This document shows positions 36,545 through 46,604 of a stretch of DNA of 64,000 nt, piece by piece (position 1 is the first letter of the stretch; each line of letters begins with the position of its first letter). A model generated the notes under the pieces. It worked only from the letters and a program-made list of their open reading frames with translations. It had not been told where the DNA came from and did not search any database. The DNA is from Chromobacterium haemolyticum DSM 19808 (GTDB taxonomy: Bacteria; Pseudomonadota; Gammaproteobacteria; Burkholderiales; Chromobacteriaceae): the NCBI RefSeq assembly GCF_000711885.1, contig NZ_JONK01000004.1, positions 124,001-188,000 of the forward strand, given 5' to 3'. A program made the position numbers and the translations under genes.

Positions 36545-38323
36545 ATGACCGTTTCCGTCCGCTACACCCTATGTCCCCGCGCCCCTGAGGCGCATCTTTT
36601 CGAGGTCGTCCTGACCGTTTCCAAACCCGCAAAGAACGGCCAGATTTTCTCCTTGCCGGCTTGGATTCCCGGTAGTTACATGATCCGGGAGTTCTCCAGG
36701 CATATTGTGGAAATTCGCGCGGAATCCGCGGGAAAAGCGGTGCAGCTGGTCCAGTTGACAAAAAACAGCTGGCAAGCCGCGCCGGTCAAGGGCGTGCTGG
36801 TTCTGCGCTATAAAGTTTATGCGTTTGATCTGTCCGTGCGCGGAGCGTATCTGGACGCGGAGCGCGGCTTCTATAACGGCAGCAGCGTTTTCCTGGCGGT
36901 GGACGGCTATGAAAACGAGGCCTGCGCGGTGGAGATCCTGCCGCCGGAAGGCAAGGCCTACGCCGATTGGAAAGTGGCGACCAGTCTGCCGGCGCGCGGC
37001 GCGGACAAGAAAACCGGCTTCGGCGGCTATCAGGCGGCTTCCTACGACGAGTTGATCGACCATCCTGTGGAGTTGGGCGCCTTCGAGCGAGTCAGCTTCA
37101 AAGCCTGCGGCGTACCGCACGAATTCGTTGTCTCCGGTCGTTTCCGCGCCGACCTCAAGCGCTTGGCGCGCGACACCAAGAAAATTTGCGAATACCAGAT
37201 CAAATTGTTTGGCGAGCCGGCTCCGTTCGAACGCTATGTGTTCATGCTTTTCGTCGGCAAAGACATCTACGGCGGTCTGGAGCATCGCGCTTCCACCGCG
37301 CTGGTGGCCAATCGCGACGATTTGCCGCAACAGGGCGTTGAGGAGATCGGCGACGGCTATCTGAAACTGTTGGGTCTGATCAGCCACGAATACTTCCATA
37401 GTTGGAACGTCAAGCGGATGAAGCCGGCGGCGTTCACGCCCTATGATCTGAACCAGGAAGGCTACACCCGTTTGTTGTGGGCCTTTGAGGGCATCACTTC
37501 CTATTACGACGACCTGAGCCTGGTGCGCTGCGGTCTGATCGATGAAAAGCGCTATCTGGGCCTGCTGGCGGAGACCATCAGCGGCGTGGAGCGCGGCGCC
37601 GGCCGCCTGAAGCAGACCTTGGAGCAATCCAGTTTCGAAGCCTGGACCAAGTATTACCGGCAAGACGAAAACAGCCCCAACAGCATCGTCAGCTATTACA
37701 CCAAGGGCGCGCTGGCCGCGTTGGCGCTGGACTTGACCATACGCCGCGACAGCCAGGGCCGTCAGTCGCTGGACGATGTGATGCGGGCGCTGTGGCGCAA
37801 GTGGCTGGACGACGGCAAGGGTTTGGCCGAGGACGAGTGGGAAAAACAGGCGCAGGCCGTTACCGGCCTGGATCTCAAAGCCTTCTTCGATCAAGCATTG
37901 CGCGGCGTCGAGCCCTTGCCGCTGGCCCAGCTGCTGGCTACCCAGGGCGTGGAACTGCGCTTTGAGCCGGCCGCCAACGCCGGCGATCGCGGCGGCCTGG
38001 TGTTGAACGGCAAGCCGGCTCCGGCCAGCCTGGGCGTCAAGGCGGTGGCCGAGGCCCAGGGCGTGCGCGTGATCAACGTCTACGACGGCGGGGCGGCGCA
38101 GCGCGCCGGCCTGTCCGGGGGCGACGTGATCGTGGCGATAGACAAGCTCAAAGCGGTGGATCTGGACAAGGCGCTGGCGCGTTATCAGCCGGGCGATAAG
38201 CTTAAACTGCATTGGTTCCGCCGCGACGAACTGATCAGCGCGCAAGTGGAGCTGCAAGCCGCGCCTGCCGACGCCTGCCGGTTGCTGTTGCAGGACGACG
38301 GCGCCCGGTGGCTGCGCCGCTAA
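36545..38323 (+). CDS. M61-family glycyl aminopeptidase with PDZ domain
   Basis: 592 aa. No signal peptide. The N-terminal beta domain ([20 protein letters not shown] is the family hallmark) precedes the zinc catalytic domain with H281-E282-x2-H285 in [14 protein letters not shown] and the third ligand Glu in [12 protein letters not shown]-terminal PDZ domain (about 495-580; [19 protein letters not shown]) probably binds peptide ends. Members cleave N-terminal Gly or Ala from peptides. pepN follows, so both may serve peptide catabolism. The ATG has weak ribosome-site support (GCAGATC). Confidence 0.93.
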   Translation: MTVSVRYTLCPRAPEAHLFEVVLTVSKPAKNGQIFSLPAWIPGSYMIREFSRHIVEIRAESAGKAVQLVQLTKNSWQAAPVKGVLVLRYKVYAFDLSVRGAYLDAERGFYNGSSVFLAVDGYENEACAVEILPPEGKAYADWKVATSLPARGADKKTGFGGYQAASYDELIDHPVELGAFERVSFKACGVPHEFVVSGRFRADLKRLARDTKKICEYQIKLFGEPAPFERYVFMLFVGKDIYGGLEHRASTALVANRDDLPQQGVEEIGDGYLKLLGLISHEYFHSWNVKRMKPAAFTPYDLNQEGYTRLLWAFEGITSYYDDLSLVRCGLIDEKRYLGLLAETISGVERGAGRLKQTLEQSSFEAWTKYYRQDENSPNSIVSYYTKGALAALALDLTIRRDSQGRQSLDDVMRALWRKWLDDGKGLAEDEWEKQAQAVTGLDLKAFFDQALRGVEPLPLAQLLATQGVELRFEPAANAGDRGGLVLNGKPAPASLGVKAVAEAQGVRVINVYDGGAAQRAGLSGGDVIVAIDKLKAVDLDKALARYQPGDKLKLHWFRRDELISAQVELQAAPADACRLLLQDDGARWLRR

Positions 38324-38405
38324 CATTCATCGGGACGGCGCCGTTCCCAGGCGCCGTTCCCCTCCAGCCAAGACCGGCGCAGCCGGCATCGAAGGAGACG
38401 TAGAC

Positions 38406-41030
38406 ATGGCTCAACAGCCGCAAGTCAAGTACCGCAACGACTACGCAGCCCCCGCTTTTCTGATTGACCGGGTCGATCTGAGCTTCGACATCGAAGACGA
38501 CGCCACCCGCGTGCACGCGCGCTTGGTGGTAACCCGTAATGACAAGGCCGCGCGCCAGGACGATCTGGTGCTGGACGGCAGTGCCGCGCTGGTGGCGGTA
38601 ACGCTGGACGGAGAGCGTCTGGACGAAAGCGGCTACGCGCTGGCCGACGAACAACTGACCGTGCGCGGCGTGCCCGACAGCTTCATCCTGGAAGTGGAGA
38701 CCGAGATTGATCCGGCGGCCAACACCAGCCTGATGGGTTTGTACGCGTCCAACGGCAATCTGTTTACCCAGTGCGAACCGGAGGGCTTCCGCAAGATCAC
38801 GTATTATCTGGATCGTCCCGACGTGATGGCCAAGTTCACCACCACCATCATGGCCGACAAGCACAAATTCCCGGTGCTGCTCTCCAACGGCAACAAGGTG
38901 GGCGAGGGCATGGTGGACAAAAAGCGCCACTGGGTGAAGTGGGTGGATCCGTATAAGAAGCCGTCTTATCTGTTCGCCTTGGTAGCCGGAAAACTGACGG
39001 CGCTGAAGGACAAATTCGTCACCATGCGCGGCCGCGAAGTGGCGCTGGAGATCTGGACCGAACCCGCCGATCAGGACAAGACCCAGCATGCGATGGAGTC
39101 CCTGAAGCACTCGATGAAGTGGGACGAGCAGCGCTTTGGCCTGGAATACGACCTGGACATCTATATGATCGTCGCCGTCGGCGACTTCAATATGGGGGCG
39201 ATGGAGAACAAGGGCCTCAACGTCTTCAACACCAAGTACGTGCTGGCGCGCAAGGACACCGCCACCGACGCCGACTTCCAAGGCGTGGAGCGAGTGATCG
39301 GCCACGAATACTTCCACAACTGGACCGGCAACCGCGTGACCTGCCGAGACTGGTTCCAGCTATCGCTGAAAGAAGGGCTGACCGTGTTCCGCGACCAGGA
39401 ATTCGGCGCCGACATGAGCAGCCGCGCGGTCAAGCGCATCGAGGACGTCAAGGGCCTGCGGGCTCACCAGTTCCCCGAGGACGCGGGCCCCACATCCCAC
39501 CCCATCCGCCCGGACAGCTATATCGAGATGAACAATTTCTACACCATGACGGTGTATGAAAAAGGCGCGGAAGTGGTGCGCATGTATCACACTCTGCTGG
39601 GCGAAGCGGGTTTCCGCAAGGGCATGGACTTGTATTTCAAGCGCCATGACGGCCAAGCGGTGACCTGCGACGACTTCCGGGCGGCAATGGCCGACGCCAA
39701 CGACGTGGACCTGGGCCAGTTCGGCTTGTGGTACAGCCAGGCCGGCACCCCGGTGCTCAGCGTCAGCGGCCGCTACGACAGCGTGGCGCGTAGCTACACG
39801 TTGAATGTGCGTCAATCCTGCCCGCCCACGCCGGGGCAAGAACTGAAGCAGCCGTTCCACATCCCGCTGGCTTTGGGCCTGGTGGGCGCCGACGGCGCCG
39901 ACCTGCCGCTGCAGCTGGAGGGCGAAGCCGAAGCGCAGGGCGGCACCCGCGTGCTGGACGTCAAGGCGGCGGAGCAGAGCTTCACCTTCGTCGGCGTGCC
40001 GGCCGAGCCGGTACCTTCGCTGCTGCGCGGTTTCTCCGCGCCGGTGAAGCTGGATTTCGATTGGCGCGACGACCAACTGGCTTTCCTGATGGCCAACGAC
40101 AGCGACAGCTTCAGCCGTTGGGAAGCCGGTCAAACCTTGGCCGAGCGTCTGTTCAAGCAGCTGTTGGCGACGCTGGCCGCCGGCGGCGAACTGAAGCTGC
40201 CGGAGACCTTTGTCGCCGCTTTCCGCGCGGTGCTTAAGGATCATGTCGCCGATCCGGCGTTCAAGGCTCTGATGCTGGCTCTGCCTTCCGAGGCGGAAAT
40301 TCTGGAGATGGTGGAGGAGGCCGATCCGGCAAGCATCCATCAGGTACGCGATTTCGTGCTGGACGAGTTGGCGCAGGCGCTGCGCGGCGAGTGGCGCGAG
40401 GCGTACGAGCTGAGCCAGACCCGCGATTACAAGCCGCAAGACGCGGGCAAGCGCGATCTGAAAAACCGCGCGTTGGCCATGTTGAACCGCCTGGACGACG
40501 CCTGGCCGGCGGAAGCCGCCGCCAAGCAGTGCCGGGAGGCGGACAATATGACCGACCAGATGGGCGCGATGCTGGCCTTGCGTGATCGCGACGGCGCCGA
40601 ACGCGACGATTGCTTCACCGCTTTCGCCTCCCGCTGGCAGGGTGACGCCCTGGTGATGGACAAGTTCTTCATGCTGGTGGCCAGCAGCCAGCTGCCGGGC
40701 ACGCTGGAGCATGTGCAGGCGGCGATGCAGCATCCTGCCTTCACCTTGAAGAACCCCAATAAGGCGCGCGCGCTGATTGGCACCTTTGGCGCCAATATGG
40801 CCTTGTTCCACGCCGCCGACGGCAGCGGCTACCGCTTCCTGGCCGATCAGGTGCTGGCGCTGGACGCGATCAATCCGCAAGTGGCCAGCCGCATCGTCAA
40901 CGCCTTCCGCCGGCTGAAAAAGCTGGAGCCTGCGCGTCAGGCGCTGATGCGCGAGCAATTGCAGCGTCTGGCCGGGCAGCCGCTGTCCAAGGACGTGTAC
41001 GAGATCGTGTCCAAGATTTTGGAAGCCTGA
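38406..41030 (+). CDS. pepN: Aminopeptidase N
   Basis: 874-aa M1 zinc aminopeptidase that trims broad N-termini in the cytoplasm. The substrate-anchoring GAMEN lies near residue 264 ([14 protein letters not shown]). The zinc site is H300-E301-x2-H304 with E323 in SLKEGL. The C-terminal helical domain (DUF3458-type) ends normally. GAAGGAG precedes the ATG. It follows the M61 gene by 82 nt, in a GC-rich gap with a 12-nt direct repeat (GGCGCCGTTCCC). A bidirectional terminator follows. Confidence 0.97.
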   Translation: MAQQPQVKYRNDYAAPAFLIDRVDLSFDIEDDATRVHARLVVTRNDKAARQDDLVLDGSAALVAVTLDGERLDESGYALADEQLTVRGVPDSFILEVETEIDPAANTSLMGLYASNGNLFTQCEPEGFRKITYYLDRPDVMAKFTTTIMADKHKFPVLLSNGNKVGEGMVDKKRHWVKWVDPYKKPSYLFALVAGKLTALKDKFVTMRGREVALEIWTEPADQDKTQHAMESLKHSMKWDEQRFGLEYDLDIYMIVAVGDFNMGAMENKGLNVFNTKYVLARKDTATDADFQGVERVIGHEYFHNWTGNRVTCRDWFQLSLKEGLTVFRDQEFGADMSSRAVKRIEDVKGLRAHQFPEDAGPTSHPIRPDSYIEMNNFYTMTVYEKGAEVVRMYHTLLGEAGFRKGMDLYFKRHDGQAVTCDDFRAAMADANDVDLGQFGLWYSQAGTPVLSVSGRYDSVARSYTLNVRQSCPPTPGQELKQPFHIPLALGLVGADGADLPLQLEGEAEAQGGTRVLDVKAAEQSFTFVGVPAEPVPSLLRGFSAPVKLDFDWRDDQLAFLMANDSDSFSRWEAGQTLAERLFKQLLATLAAGGELKLPETFVAAFRAVLKDHVADPAFKALMLALPSEAEILEMVEEADPASIHQVRDFVLDELAQALRGEWREAYELSQTRDYKPQDAGKRDLKNRALAMLNRLDDAWPAEAAAKQCREADNMTDQMGAMLALRDRDGAERDDCFTAFASRWQGDALVMDKFFMLVASSQLPGTLEHVQAAMQHPAFTLKNPNKARALIGTFGANMALFHAADGSGYRFLADQVLALDAINPQVASRIVNAFRRLKKLEPARQALMREQLQRLAGQPLSKDVYEIVSKILEA

Positions 41031-41052
41031 GCCGCCTCGCGCTGCTGAAAAC

Positions 41053-41082
41053 AAAGCCCCGGTTTCAAACCGGGGCTTTTTT
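41053..41082. terminator. Strong bidirectional terminator, pepN / hsp20
   Basis: AAAGCCCCGGTTT-c-AAACCGGGGCTTT is a perfect 13-bp stem with six T on the + side and TTTGTTTT on the - side. It separates the convergent pepN and small heat-shock genes. Confidence 0.95.
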
Positions 41083-41113
41083 CATGGCCGACGAGGCGTA
41101 TTTGCCGCGAGGC

Positions 41114-41545
41114 TTATTCTATGCGCAGCCGCTGCCCGCCTTGGCTGCCTTGCTTCTTCGGCAGCGTCAGGCTGAGCACGCCGTTTTCGTATTTTGCGCT
41201 GGCCGCGTTGCGTTCGATTTCCGCCGGCAGTTGGAAGCTGCGCGATACCGCGCCGTAAAAACGCTCGGTGCGTAGTTGGCGCTCGTCCTTGCGCTCGCTG
41301 TCCGTCTGGCGCACCTCCGCCTTAATGGTAACCAGCGGGCCGTCCACTTCCACGTGGATGTCGTCTTTGCTGACGCCGGGAATATCCGCGTGAACGATGA
41401 ACTGGGTTTCGGACTCCTTCACGTCGATCTTGATCTGGCTGGGCAGCGGATCGCCGTGCAGCGGTTTGATGAAGAAGCCTGGGGTGAAGTCGCGGAACAG
41501 TTCGTCAAACAGGCTAACATTGCCGCGGGAAGGCAGGATATTCAT
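41114..41545 (-). CDS. Hsp20/alpha-crystallin small heat-shock protein
   Basis: 143 aa from ATG 41545, which has GGAG 7 nt upstream; an in-frame ATG at 41566 adds seven residues before it. The N-terminal arm is followed by an alpha-crystallin domain (about 40-130; DVKESETQFIVHADIPGVSK, and ENGVLSLTLPKK). ATP-independent holdase. The C-terminal IxI/V anchor is short (LRIE). No IbpA-type operon partner. No clear CIRCE or ROSE element was seen. Confidence 0.93.
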   Translation of the reverse strand: MNILPSRGNVSLFDELFRDFTPGFFIKPLHGDPLPSQIKIDVKESETQFIVHADIPGVSKDDIHVEVDGPLVTIKAEVRQTDSERKDERQLRTERFYGAVSRSFQLPAEIERNAASAKYENGVLSLTLPKKQGSQGGQRLRIE

Positions 41546-41653
41546 CTTACTCTCCTTTTCGATCAATGGTTTAGGTGTAAAACGGGCCCTGTTGTCGATA
41601 TAGGGACGTCGCTGGGATTCTCAAGTCCCCAAGAAGGGAAAATTCATCGGGAT

Positions 41654-43360
41654 TCATGCCGGCCAGTCCGATTGGACAGGCCGCAGCCACAGGCCGGCGA
41701 AATCGGTCCAGCCGTTTTCACTCATTTGCAGGCCGGCCAGTTGCGGGCTGGCCTGATGTCCCTGGCGCTCATGAGACAGCGGCAGCACCCAGCCTTCCGC
41801 GCACAGCCAATCTCCGATGGCGGCGTATCCGGCCATGCGCCGCCTGCTGTCCGCTTGGCGCTGAATATCCCGCAACTGCGCGTTCAGCCGCGCCTGCGCC
41901 TCCGCGCTCAAGCCGCGCTGCAACGGCTGCCGGGTGCCCAGCCACTCATGGCAGCTATAGTCGCGATCGTCGTGCAGTACCTCGCTGCACAGCATGAGAT
42001 CGGCCTGCCGCCACCAGTCTTGGTCGTGAAAAAAAGCGCGTCTGCTGAGGGCGTGGATCTCCAACTCAATGGCCAGTCCGGCCAGGCGTTGACGGATAGC
42101 GGCGGCCAGCGGCGGGAAACAGGGCAGGTCGTAATGGAACAGGCGCAGCCGGGTGCGGTCGAGCCGAGGCCGGCGCTCTGCTTGCGGCAAGGGATGGCGC
42201 CAGCCTGGCAGCAGGCCTAGCGCCGGCGTTTGCAGGGCGTCGTTGGCCTGGACCAGCGCCGGCTCCGCCAGCCAGCGCATCAGCGGTGCGCGTTCGCTGT
42301 CAGGCAGCGCCGGATTCAGCAGCAAATAAGTGCAAGCGGATTGCAGCCTGCCGTTGGCGTCGTCGTTGGCGTAATCCAGACGCAGGTGGAAGTCTTGGCC
42401 GTCGTTGCCGGAGGGAATGAACCACAGTTCGATCTCGTCCAGCAGCGCCCGTTCGCGGTAATGGTTGGCGAAGGCGGCCAGGCTCAGACGCTGCTCGCTG
42501 TGACGCAGCGCCCGGAACGGCCCGCTGCCTATCGGGAGGCGGTCGAAGTCGGCATTGCGCCGCAAGGGGACGATGGAACTGTTGGCGGTGGCCAGCCGCT
42601 GCGGCCAGAGAAAATCGCCGTCGTCCAAGCGGCAGCTGAAGGACAGCGTGTCGTGGACCTCGACCGAGCTCAGGTGGCGGTATTGCCGCTGATAGGGGTT
42701 GTCCGGTTCGCGCAGGCGCAACAGGCTGGCGGCCACGGCGTCGGCTTGCAAGAGCGAGCCGTCGTGGAATTGCAGGCCGGGGCGCAGCCAGAAGCGCCAG
42801 CGTCGGGCCTCGGCGTCGCTTTCCCAGTAGTGAGCCAGGCCGCCCTGCAGGCTTTGCAAGGCGCGGTCGAAGCGGCATAGCCGGTCGAAAATCTGCCGGA
42901 CCAGATGGGACTCAAGCCGGCCGCTGACGGTGATCGGGTCCAGGCTCAACGGCGCATGCGGTATCGGGATGCGCAGGCAGCGGCCTTGCGCGGCGCTGCC
43001 CAGGTATTGTGGCAGCGCGCTCAGCAATTGTTCACGCCGCTGCGGTGGCAATTGAGCGAAAGCCTGCTCCAGTTTGCCGTCGCGCAGCAGGTGCTGCAGA
43101 CGCTCCCATTCCAACTGCTCCGGCCGGCAGAGCAGGCTTAGCCGCGATTTGCGGCCGCGTCCCCGGCCCGGCTCCCAGGACAGCCAGCCGCGCGCGCGCA
43201 TCTTGGCCAGTTGCAAACGGGCGTTGCGCTCGCTGCACTTCCACAGCGCGCACAGTTCGGCCAGCCCCGGCTGCGCGGGCTGCGCGGGCTGCGCAGGCTG
43301 CGCAGGCTGCCGGTCGGCGTAGGCCTGATGCAGCGCCTGATATTGTTGTTCCAGCTTCAT
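41654..43360 (-). CDS. sgrR: SgrR-like transcriptional regulator with solute-binding domain
   Basis: 568 aa. N-terminal SgrR_N helix-turn-helix (about 5-110; LAELCALWKCSERNARLQLA) is fused to a SBP_bac_5 periplasmic-type binding domain (about 160-560; LRPGLQFHDGSLLQADAVA) that acts as an intracellular sensor. In E. coli, SgrR activates the sugar-phosphate stress genes sgrS and setA. Here it is divergent from an MFS exporter, the likely target. Five 9-nt repeats encode QPA units near residues 18-31. The symbol reflects resemblance only. Confidence 0.88.
   Translation of the reverse strand: MKLEQQYQALHQAYADRQPAQPAQPAQPAQPGLAELCALWKCSERNARLQLAKMRARGWLSWEPGRGRGRKSRLSLLCRPEQLEWERLQHLLRDGKLEQAFAQLPPQRREQLLSALPQYLGSAAQGRCLRIPIPHAPLSLDPITVSGRLESHLVRQIFDRLCRFDRALQSLQGGLAHYWESDAEARRWRFWLRPGLQFHDGSLLQADAVAASLLRLREPDNPYQRQYRHLSSVEVHDTLSFSCRLDDGDFLWPQRLATANSSIVPLRRNADFDRLPIGSGPFRALRHSEQRLSLAAFANHYRERALLDEIELWFIPSGNDGQDFHLRLDYANDDANGRLQSACTYLLLNPALPDSERAPLMRWLAEPALVQANDALQTPALGLLPGWRHPLPQAERRPRLDRTRLRLFHYDLPCFPPLAAAIRQRLAGLAIELEIHALSRRAFFHDQDWWRQADLMLCSEVLHDDRDYSCHEWLGTRQPLQRGLSAEAQARLNAQLRDIQRQADSRRRMAGYAAIGDWLCAEGWVLPLSHERQGHQASPQLAGLQMSENGWTDFAGLWLRPVQSDWPA
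43269..43312 (-). repeat. 9-nt tandem repeat within the SgrR-like gene
   Basis: About five copies of GGCTGCGC(G/A) encode Gln-Pro-Ala units. The two kinds (GCGCGGGCT and GCGCAGGCT) are in blocks, suggesting recent expansion. A change in copy number would keep the frame. Confidence 0.85.
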
Positions 43361-43383
43361 GTTTGCTTCCCGCTGAGGACTCC

Positions 43384-43440
43384 GCTAAAAGCGGAAGCGA
43401 TTTGTTCTGTTTTCATCCATTTTTGCGTTCCGCTTTTAGC
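43384..43440. promoter_or_regulatory. 13-bp inverted repeat between sgrR-like and MFS genes
   Basis: GCTAAAAGCGGAA (43384-43396) and its exact inverse TTCCGCTTTTAGC (43428-43440) flank a 31-bp AT-rich spacer. Each arm contains a small dyad (CCGCT-aaa-AGCGG on the left). The position between divergent genes suggests a two-site operator for SgrR. Confidence 0.75.
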
Positions 43441-43479
43441 AGGATACTGGGGGCACTTCCTGTTTGCATAGGCGTTGGC

Positions 43480-44691
43480 ATGATTGACGAAAAAGAAATC
43501 CAGGTGCGTTGCTTGCTGGCCAGCTCCTGGTTGTTGACGATGAGCCGGGCGGTGATCGCGCCCTTGCTGGTGCTGACTCTGGGGCGGCAACTGAGCTTGA
43601 ACGGCGAGCAGACCGGTTTGCTGCTGGGCGGAGTCTTGCTGCTGTCGGCCTTGATGGGCTTGTACGGCGGCCATTTGCTGGATCATTGGCCGCGGCGGCC
43701 GGTGCTGTTGGGCTCTGTGGCGTTGATCGCGCTGAATTATCTAGTGCTGCCGTTGAGCCAGCAGTTGTGGTGGAGCGCGTTGGCGCTGGCGCTCAGCGAG
43801 ATAGGCCAGGCGGTGCACAGCATCGCTATCAAGGCCTTGATCAGCGATTTGCTGCCGCCGGAGCGGCGCGGCAAGGCTTTCTCCTTGCGCTACACCCTGG
43901 CCAACGTCGGCTGGGCGCTGGGGCCGCTGCTGTGCAGCCTGCTGCTGGCCTGGGGAGGCGACTGGCCGTTCTGGTGCGCGATCGTGTTGGCCGCGGCGGG
44001 AGGCCTGGCGACCCCGCGCGGCTCCTGTGCGCCTCGCCGGGAGGCCGGCGCGCCGGCTCCGGGCTTTCTGGCGACGCTGGGCCGTTTGCGGCAAGACCGG
44101 GTGCTGGTCTTGTTCACCCTGAGCTGTGCCTTGGCCAACTTGGTGTACGCCCGCTTTTCCAGTTATCTGCCCCTGTATCTGATGCAGTCGCTGCCGGAGG
44201 CCGAGGTGTTGCGTTGGATGTCGGCGCTGATCAGCTGCAACGCGGTTGGCGTGGTTTTGCTGCAATATCCGCTGGGCCGGCGGATCGGGGGCTCCGGTTT
44301 GATGAAAGCCATCGGCGCCGGCTTCCTCCTGCTGGGGCTGGGGACTTTGGGCTTGGGCTGGGCGCCCGGCGGGCTGCTGGGCATGTGCGCTGCGATGCTG
44401 GTGTTCACCGTGGGGGAGATCGTGCTGGTGCCGGCCGAATACCTGTACATAGACGCGATCGCGCCGGAGGACTGCAAAGGCGTCTACTACGGCGCGCAGA
44501 ATCTGGCCAGCCTGGGCGGGGCGTTGGGGCCGATGTTGGCCGGCTGGATGTTGGCCCGCGCGTCCGGCGGGGTGTTGTTCGCTGTGATGGCGAGCTTGTG
44601 CATGCTGGCCTGGTGGCTGGCGTTGCGCGGCGAGGCCTTGCGACAGGCCCGGAGCATCGGGTGCTGGCAGGCTGCGGCTTTGAAGATCTGA
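43480..44691 (+). CDS. MFS exporter, SgrR-linked
   Basis: 403 aa from the ATG at 43480, about 12 helices. The motif-A-like GGHLLDHWPRRPVLLGS lies between helices 2 and 3. The frame is open upstream to 43009 only through the divergent sgrR region. There is no good ribosome site; TTGGC precedes the ATG. The pairing with SgrR suggests sugar or sugar-analogue efflux, as with SetA, but the sequence itself is a generic multidrug-type carrier. The stop TGA is the left edge of repeat copy F. Confidence 0.87.
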   Translation: MIDEKEIQVRCLLASSWLLTMSRAVIAPLLVLTLGRQLSLNGEQTGLLLGGVLLLSALMGLYGGHLLDHWPRRPVLLGSVALIALNYLVLPLSQQLWWSALALALSEIGQAVHSIAIKALISDLLPPERRGKAFSLRYTLANVGWALGPLLCSLLLAWGGDWPFWCAIVLAAAGGLATPRGSCAPRREAGAPAPGFLATLGRLRQDRVLVLFTLSCALANLVYARFSSYLPLYLMQSLPEAEVLRWMSALISCNAVGVVLLQYPLGRRIGGSGLMKAIGAGFLLLGLGTLGLGWAPGGLLGMCAAMLVFTVGEIVLVPAEYLYIDAIAPEDCKGVYYGAQNLASLGGALGPMLAGWMLARASGGVLFAVMASLCMLAWWLALRGEALRQARSIGCWQAAALKI

Positions 44692-44824
44692 GAACCTGTT
44701 TACGATCTGCTGCGCGTCGGCGATACGGCGCTGAAAGCCCTTTCGAAATGCTCATGTTCCGTGTGTACGCTCCGCTTTCTCCGCCGTTTTCACCTTGGCT
44801 TGCGAGATGGAGTACCGGTTGTGA
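44689..44824 (+). repeat. Dispersed ~145-bp repeat, copy F
   Basis: Begins at the stop TGA of the MFS gene, then GAACCTGTTTACGATCTGC; ends ACCGGTTG then TGA, so the same TGA flanks both sides. A block of about 15 bp is missing in the right half (CACCTTGGCTTGCGAGATGG). The core GAAATGCTCATGTTCC is kept. Confidence 0.87.
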
Positions 44825-44925
44825 CGCGTGGCGAGCTTTCTCTTTGACGACATTTTTGTCATGATCAAGCGCTTGTTTGAATCGTCGCGCAGACGACGAA
44901 GCAGACGCCGATACGAGGAGAACGC

Positions 44926-45843
44926 ATGGAAAAGCGCCAGCAAGACCACTTTGTCGCGGTGGGCGACGAGCAACTGTATCTGAAACGCATTTATTGCCGG
45001 GAGGACGGCCCGCCGGTGTTGCTGCTGCACGGGGTGATGGCCAGCGGCCGCACTTTTTACAGCGAGTCCGGTCGAGGGCTGGCCCATTACTTGGCCGAGG
45101 CTGGCTGCGATGTATTTGTGGCCGACCTGCGCGGCCGCGGCCGCAGCCTGCCCAAGATCAGCCGGGCTTCGCGCCACGGGCAGACCGAGACCATTTGCGA
45201 GGATCTGCCGGCGCTGCATCGCCACATTCGCGAACTCAAGAACGGCGCGCCGTTGCATTGGATGGCGCATTCCTGGGGCGGGGTGCACATGTCCAGCTCA
45301 CTGATCCGTTTTCCCGAGCTGGCGGAGCAAGTGGCCAGCCTGGTCTACTTCGGCAGCAAGCGCAGCGTGAGGGTGCGCAATCTGAACAAGCTGGTGGAGG
45401 TGGACTTCATGTGGAATATCGCCTCGCGTGTGTTGATACGCCTGTTCGGCTACCTGCCGGCGCGGCGCATCCGGCTGGGGGCGGACGATGAGAGCGACAA
45501 GAGTCATCTGCAAAGCAAGCTGTGGGCGCAGCCCAAGCCCTGGGTGGATAGCGACGACGGCTTCGACTACGGCGCCGCCGCCCAAAGCGCGCGCTTGCCG
45601 CCGGCCTTGTATTTCGCCGCCGGCAACGATCCCTGTCGCGGCCATCCTGAAGACGTGCGCCGTTTTCGCGATGAATCCGGTCCGCATCTGTCGCGGCTGC
45701 GTCTGCTGTCGCGGCGCGCCGGCCACCTGCACGACTACAACCATGTGTCATTATTGACTCATCCTGATGCCATCCGGGACCATTTCCCGCTGGTATTGGC
45801 ATGGCTGCATGGGCGGTATGAGGAGGTCGTCGAAAATTACTGA
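44926..45843 (+). CDS. Alpha/beta-hydrolase
   Basis: 305 aa. The oxyanion segment VLLLHGVMASGRTF (about 31-44), the nucleophile elbow A114-H-S116-W-G-G, and a C-terminal His in GHLHDYNHVSLLTHP make a normal catalytic triad. There is no signal peptide. The closest general class is lysophospholipase- or monoglyceride-lipase-like, but the substrate is unknown. GAGGAG lies 7 nt before the ATG. The gene is separated by 59 nt from the next. Confidence 0.85.
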   Translation: MEKRQQDHFVAVGDEQLYLKRIYCREDGPPVLLLHGVMASGRTFYSESGRGLAHYLAEAGCDVFVADLRGRGRSLPKISRASRHGQTETICEDLPALHRHIRELKNGAPLHWMAHSWGGVHMSSSLIRFPELAEQVASLVYFGSKRSVRVRNLNKLVEVDFMWNIASRVLIRLFGYLPARRIRLGADDESDKSHLQSKLWAQPKPWVDSDDGFDYGAAAQSARLPPALYFAAGNDPCRGHPEDVRRFRDESGPHLSRLRLLSRRAGHLHDYNHVSLLTHPDAIRDHFPLVLAWLHGRYEEVVENY

Positions 45844-45902
45844 TAAATCACATTTTCCTGGACGCGCGGCTGTGGTAGAAATCGCGCCTGGGAGAATGAA
45901 CC

Positions 45903-46547
45903 ATGACACAAGACTTTGAAGTTTCGCCCTATTTGCTAGGGCCCGTTATCGACAACCTTGCCGAACAGGGCTGGGTCGTGGACCGCAGCCTGTTCACCGT
46001 TGAAGAAATCCGCCTGCTGCGCGAGGAGTGCCTGATCAACTGGCAGCAGGGAAAATTCCATGAGGCCGCCGTTGGGCGCGCCGCGCAGCAGAACCGCCGC
46101 AGTGAAATCCGTTCGGATTCGGTGCTGTGGCTGGAGCCGGAGCAAGCGGACTCCGCCGCCTCCTTGTATTTCTCCAAGCTGGATGCCGTCCGACAGGCGG
46201 TCAACCAGGCGTTTTACATGGGCCTGGAAGACTTGGAGTCCCACTTCGCCGTGTATCCGCAGGGCGCTTTCTATAAAAAACACCTGGACCGCTTTCGCGA
46301 CGACGACGCGCGCGCGCTGACGGCGGTGCTTTATCTGAACGATGACTGGCCGGCCGAGGCCGGCGGCGAGATGCGCCTGTACCTGGACGAGGAGGGCGAG
46401 CGTCATGTCGATGTCCGGCCGGAAGCCGGCACCCTGGCGCTGTTTTTGTCCGACCGCTTCTGGCATGAAGTGTTGCCGGCCGGCCGGCAGCGTTTGTCCA
46501 TCACCGGTTGGTTTCGCCGCCGCATGGCGACGGCGGCCGGCTGGTAG
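45903..46547 (+). CDS. 2-oxoglutarate/Fe(II) dioxygenase, prolyl-hydroxylase-like
   Basis: 214 aa. Fe ligands H127-x-D129 and H188, and the 2-oxoglutarate Arg at R197, are in place (KKHLDRF; FWHEVLPAGRQRLSITGWF). Length and layout resemble the bacterial prolyl hydroxylase of Pseudomonas (PPHD), which modifies EF-Tu and is related to the PHD oxygen sensors. This identification is by pattern and should be treated as likely, not certain. GGGAG lies 6 nt before the ATG. Confidence 0.88.
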   Translation: MTQDFEVSPYLLGPVIDNLAEQGWVVDRSLFTVEEIRLLREECLINWQQGKFHEAAVGRAAQQNRRSEIRSDSVLWLEPEQADSAASLYFSKLDAVRQAVNQAFYMGLEDLESHFAVYPQGAFYKKHLDRFRDDDARALTAVLYLNDDWPAEAGGEMRLYLDEEGERHVDVRPEAGTLALFLSDRFWHEVLPAGRQRLSITGWFRRRMATAAGW

Positions 46548-46604
46548 CCTGGCGGGTCGTGCTAGAATCTTCGCCAAGGATTCCGCATATAAAGGACAGT
46601 GAAG

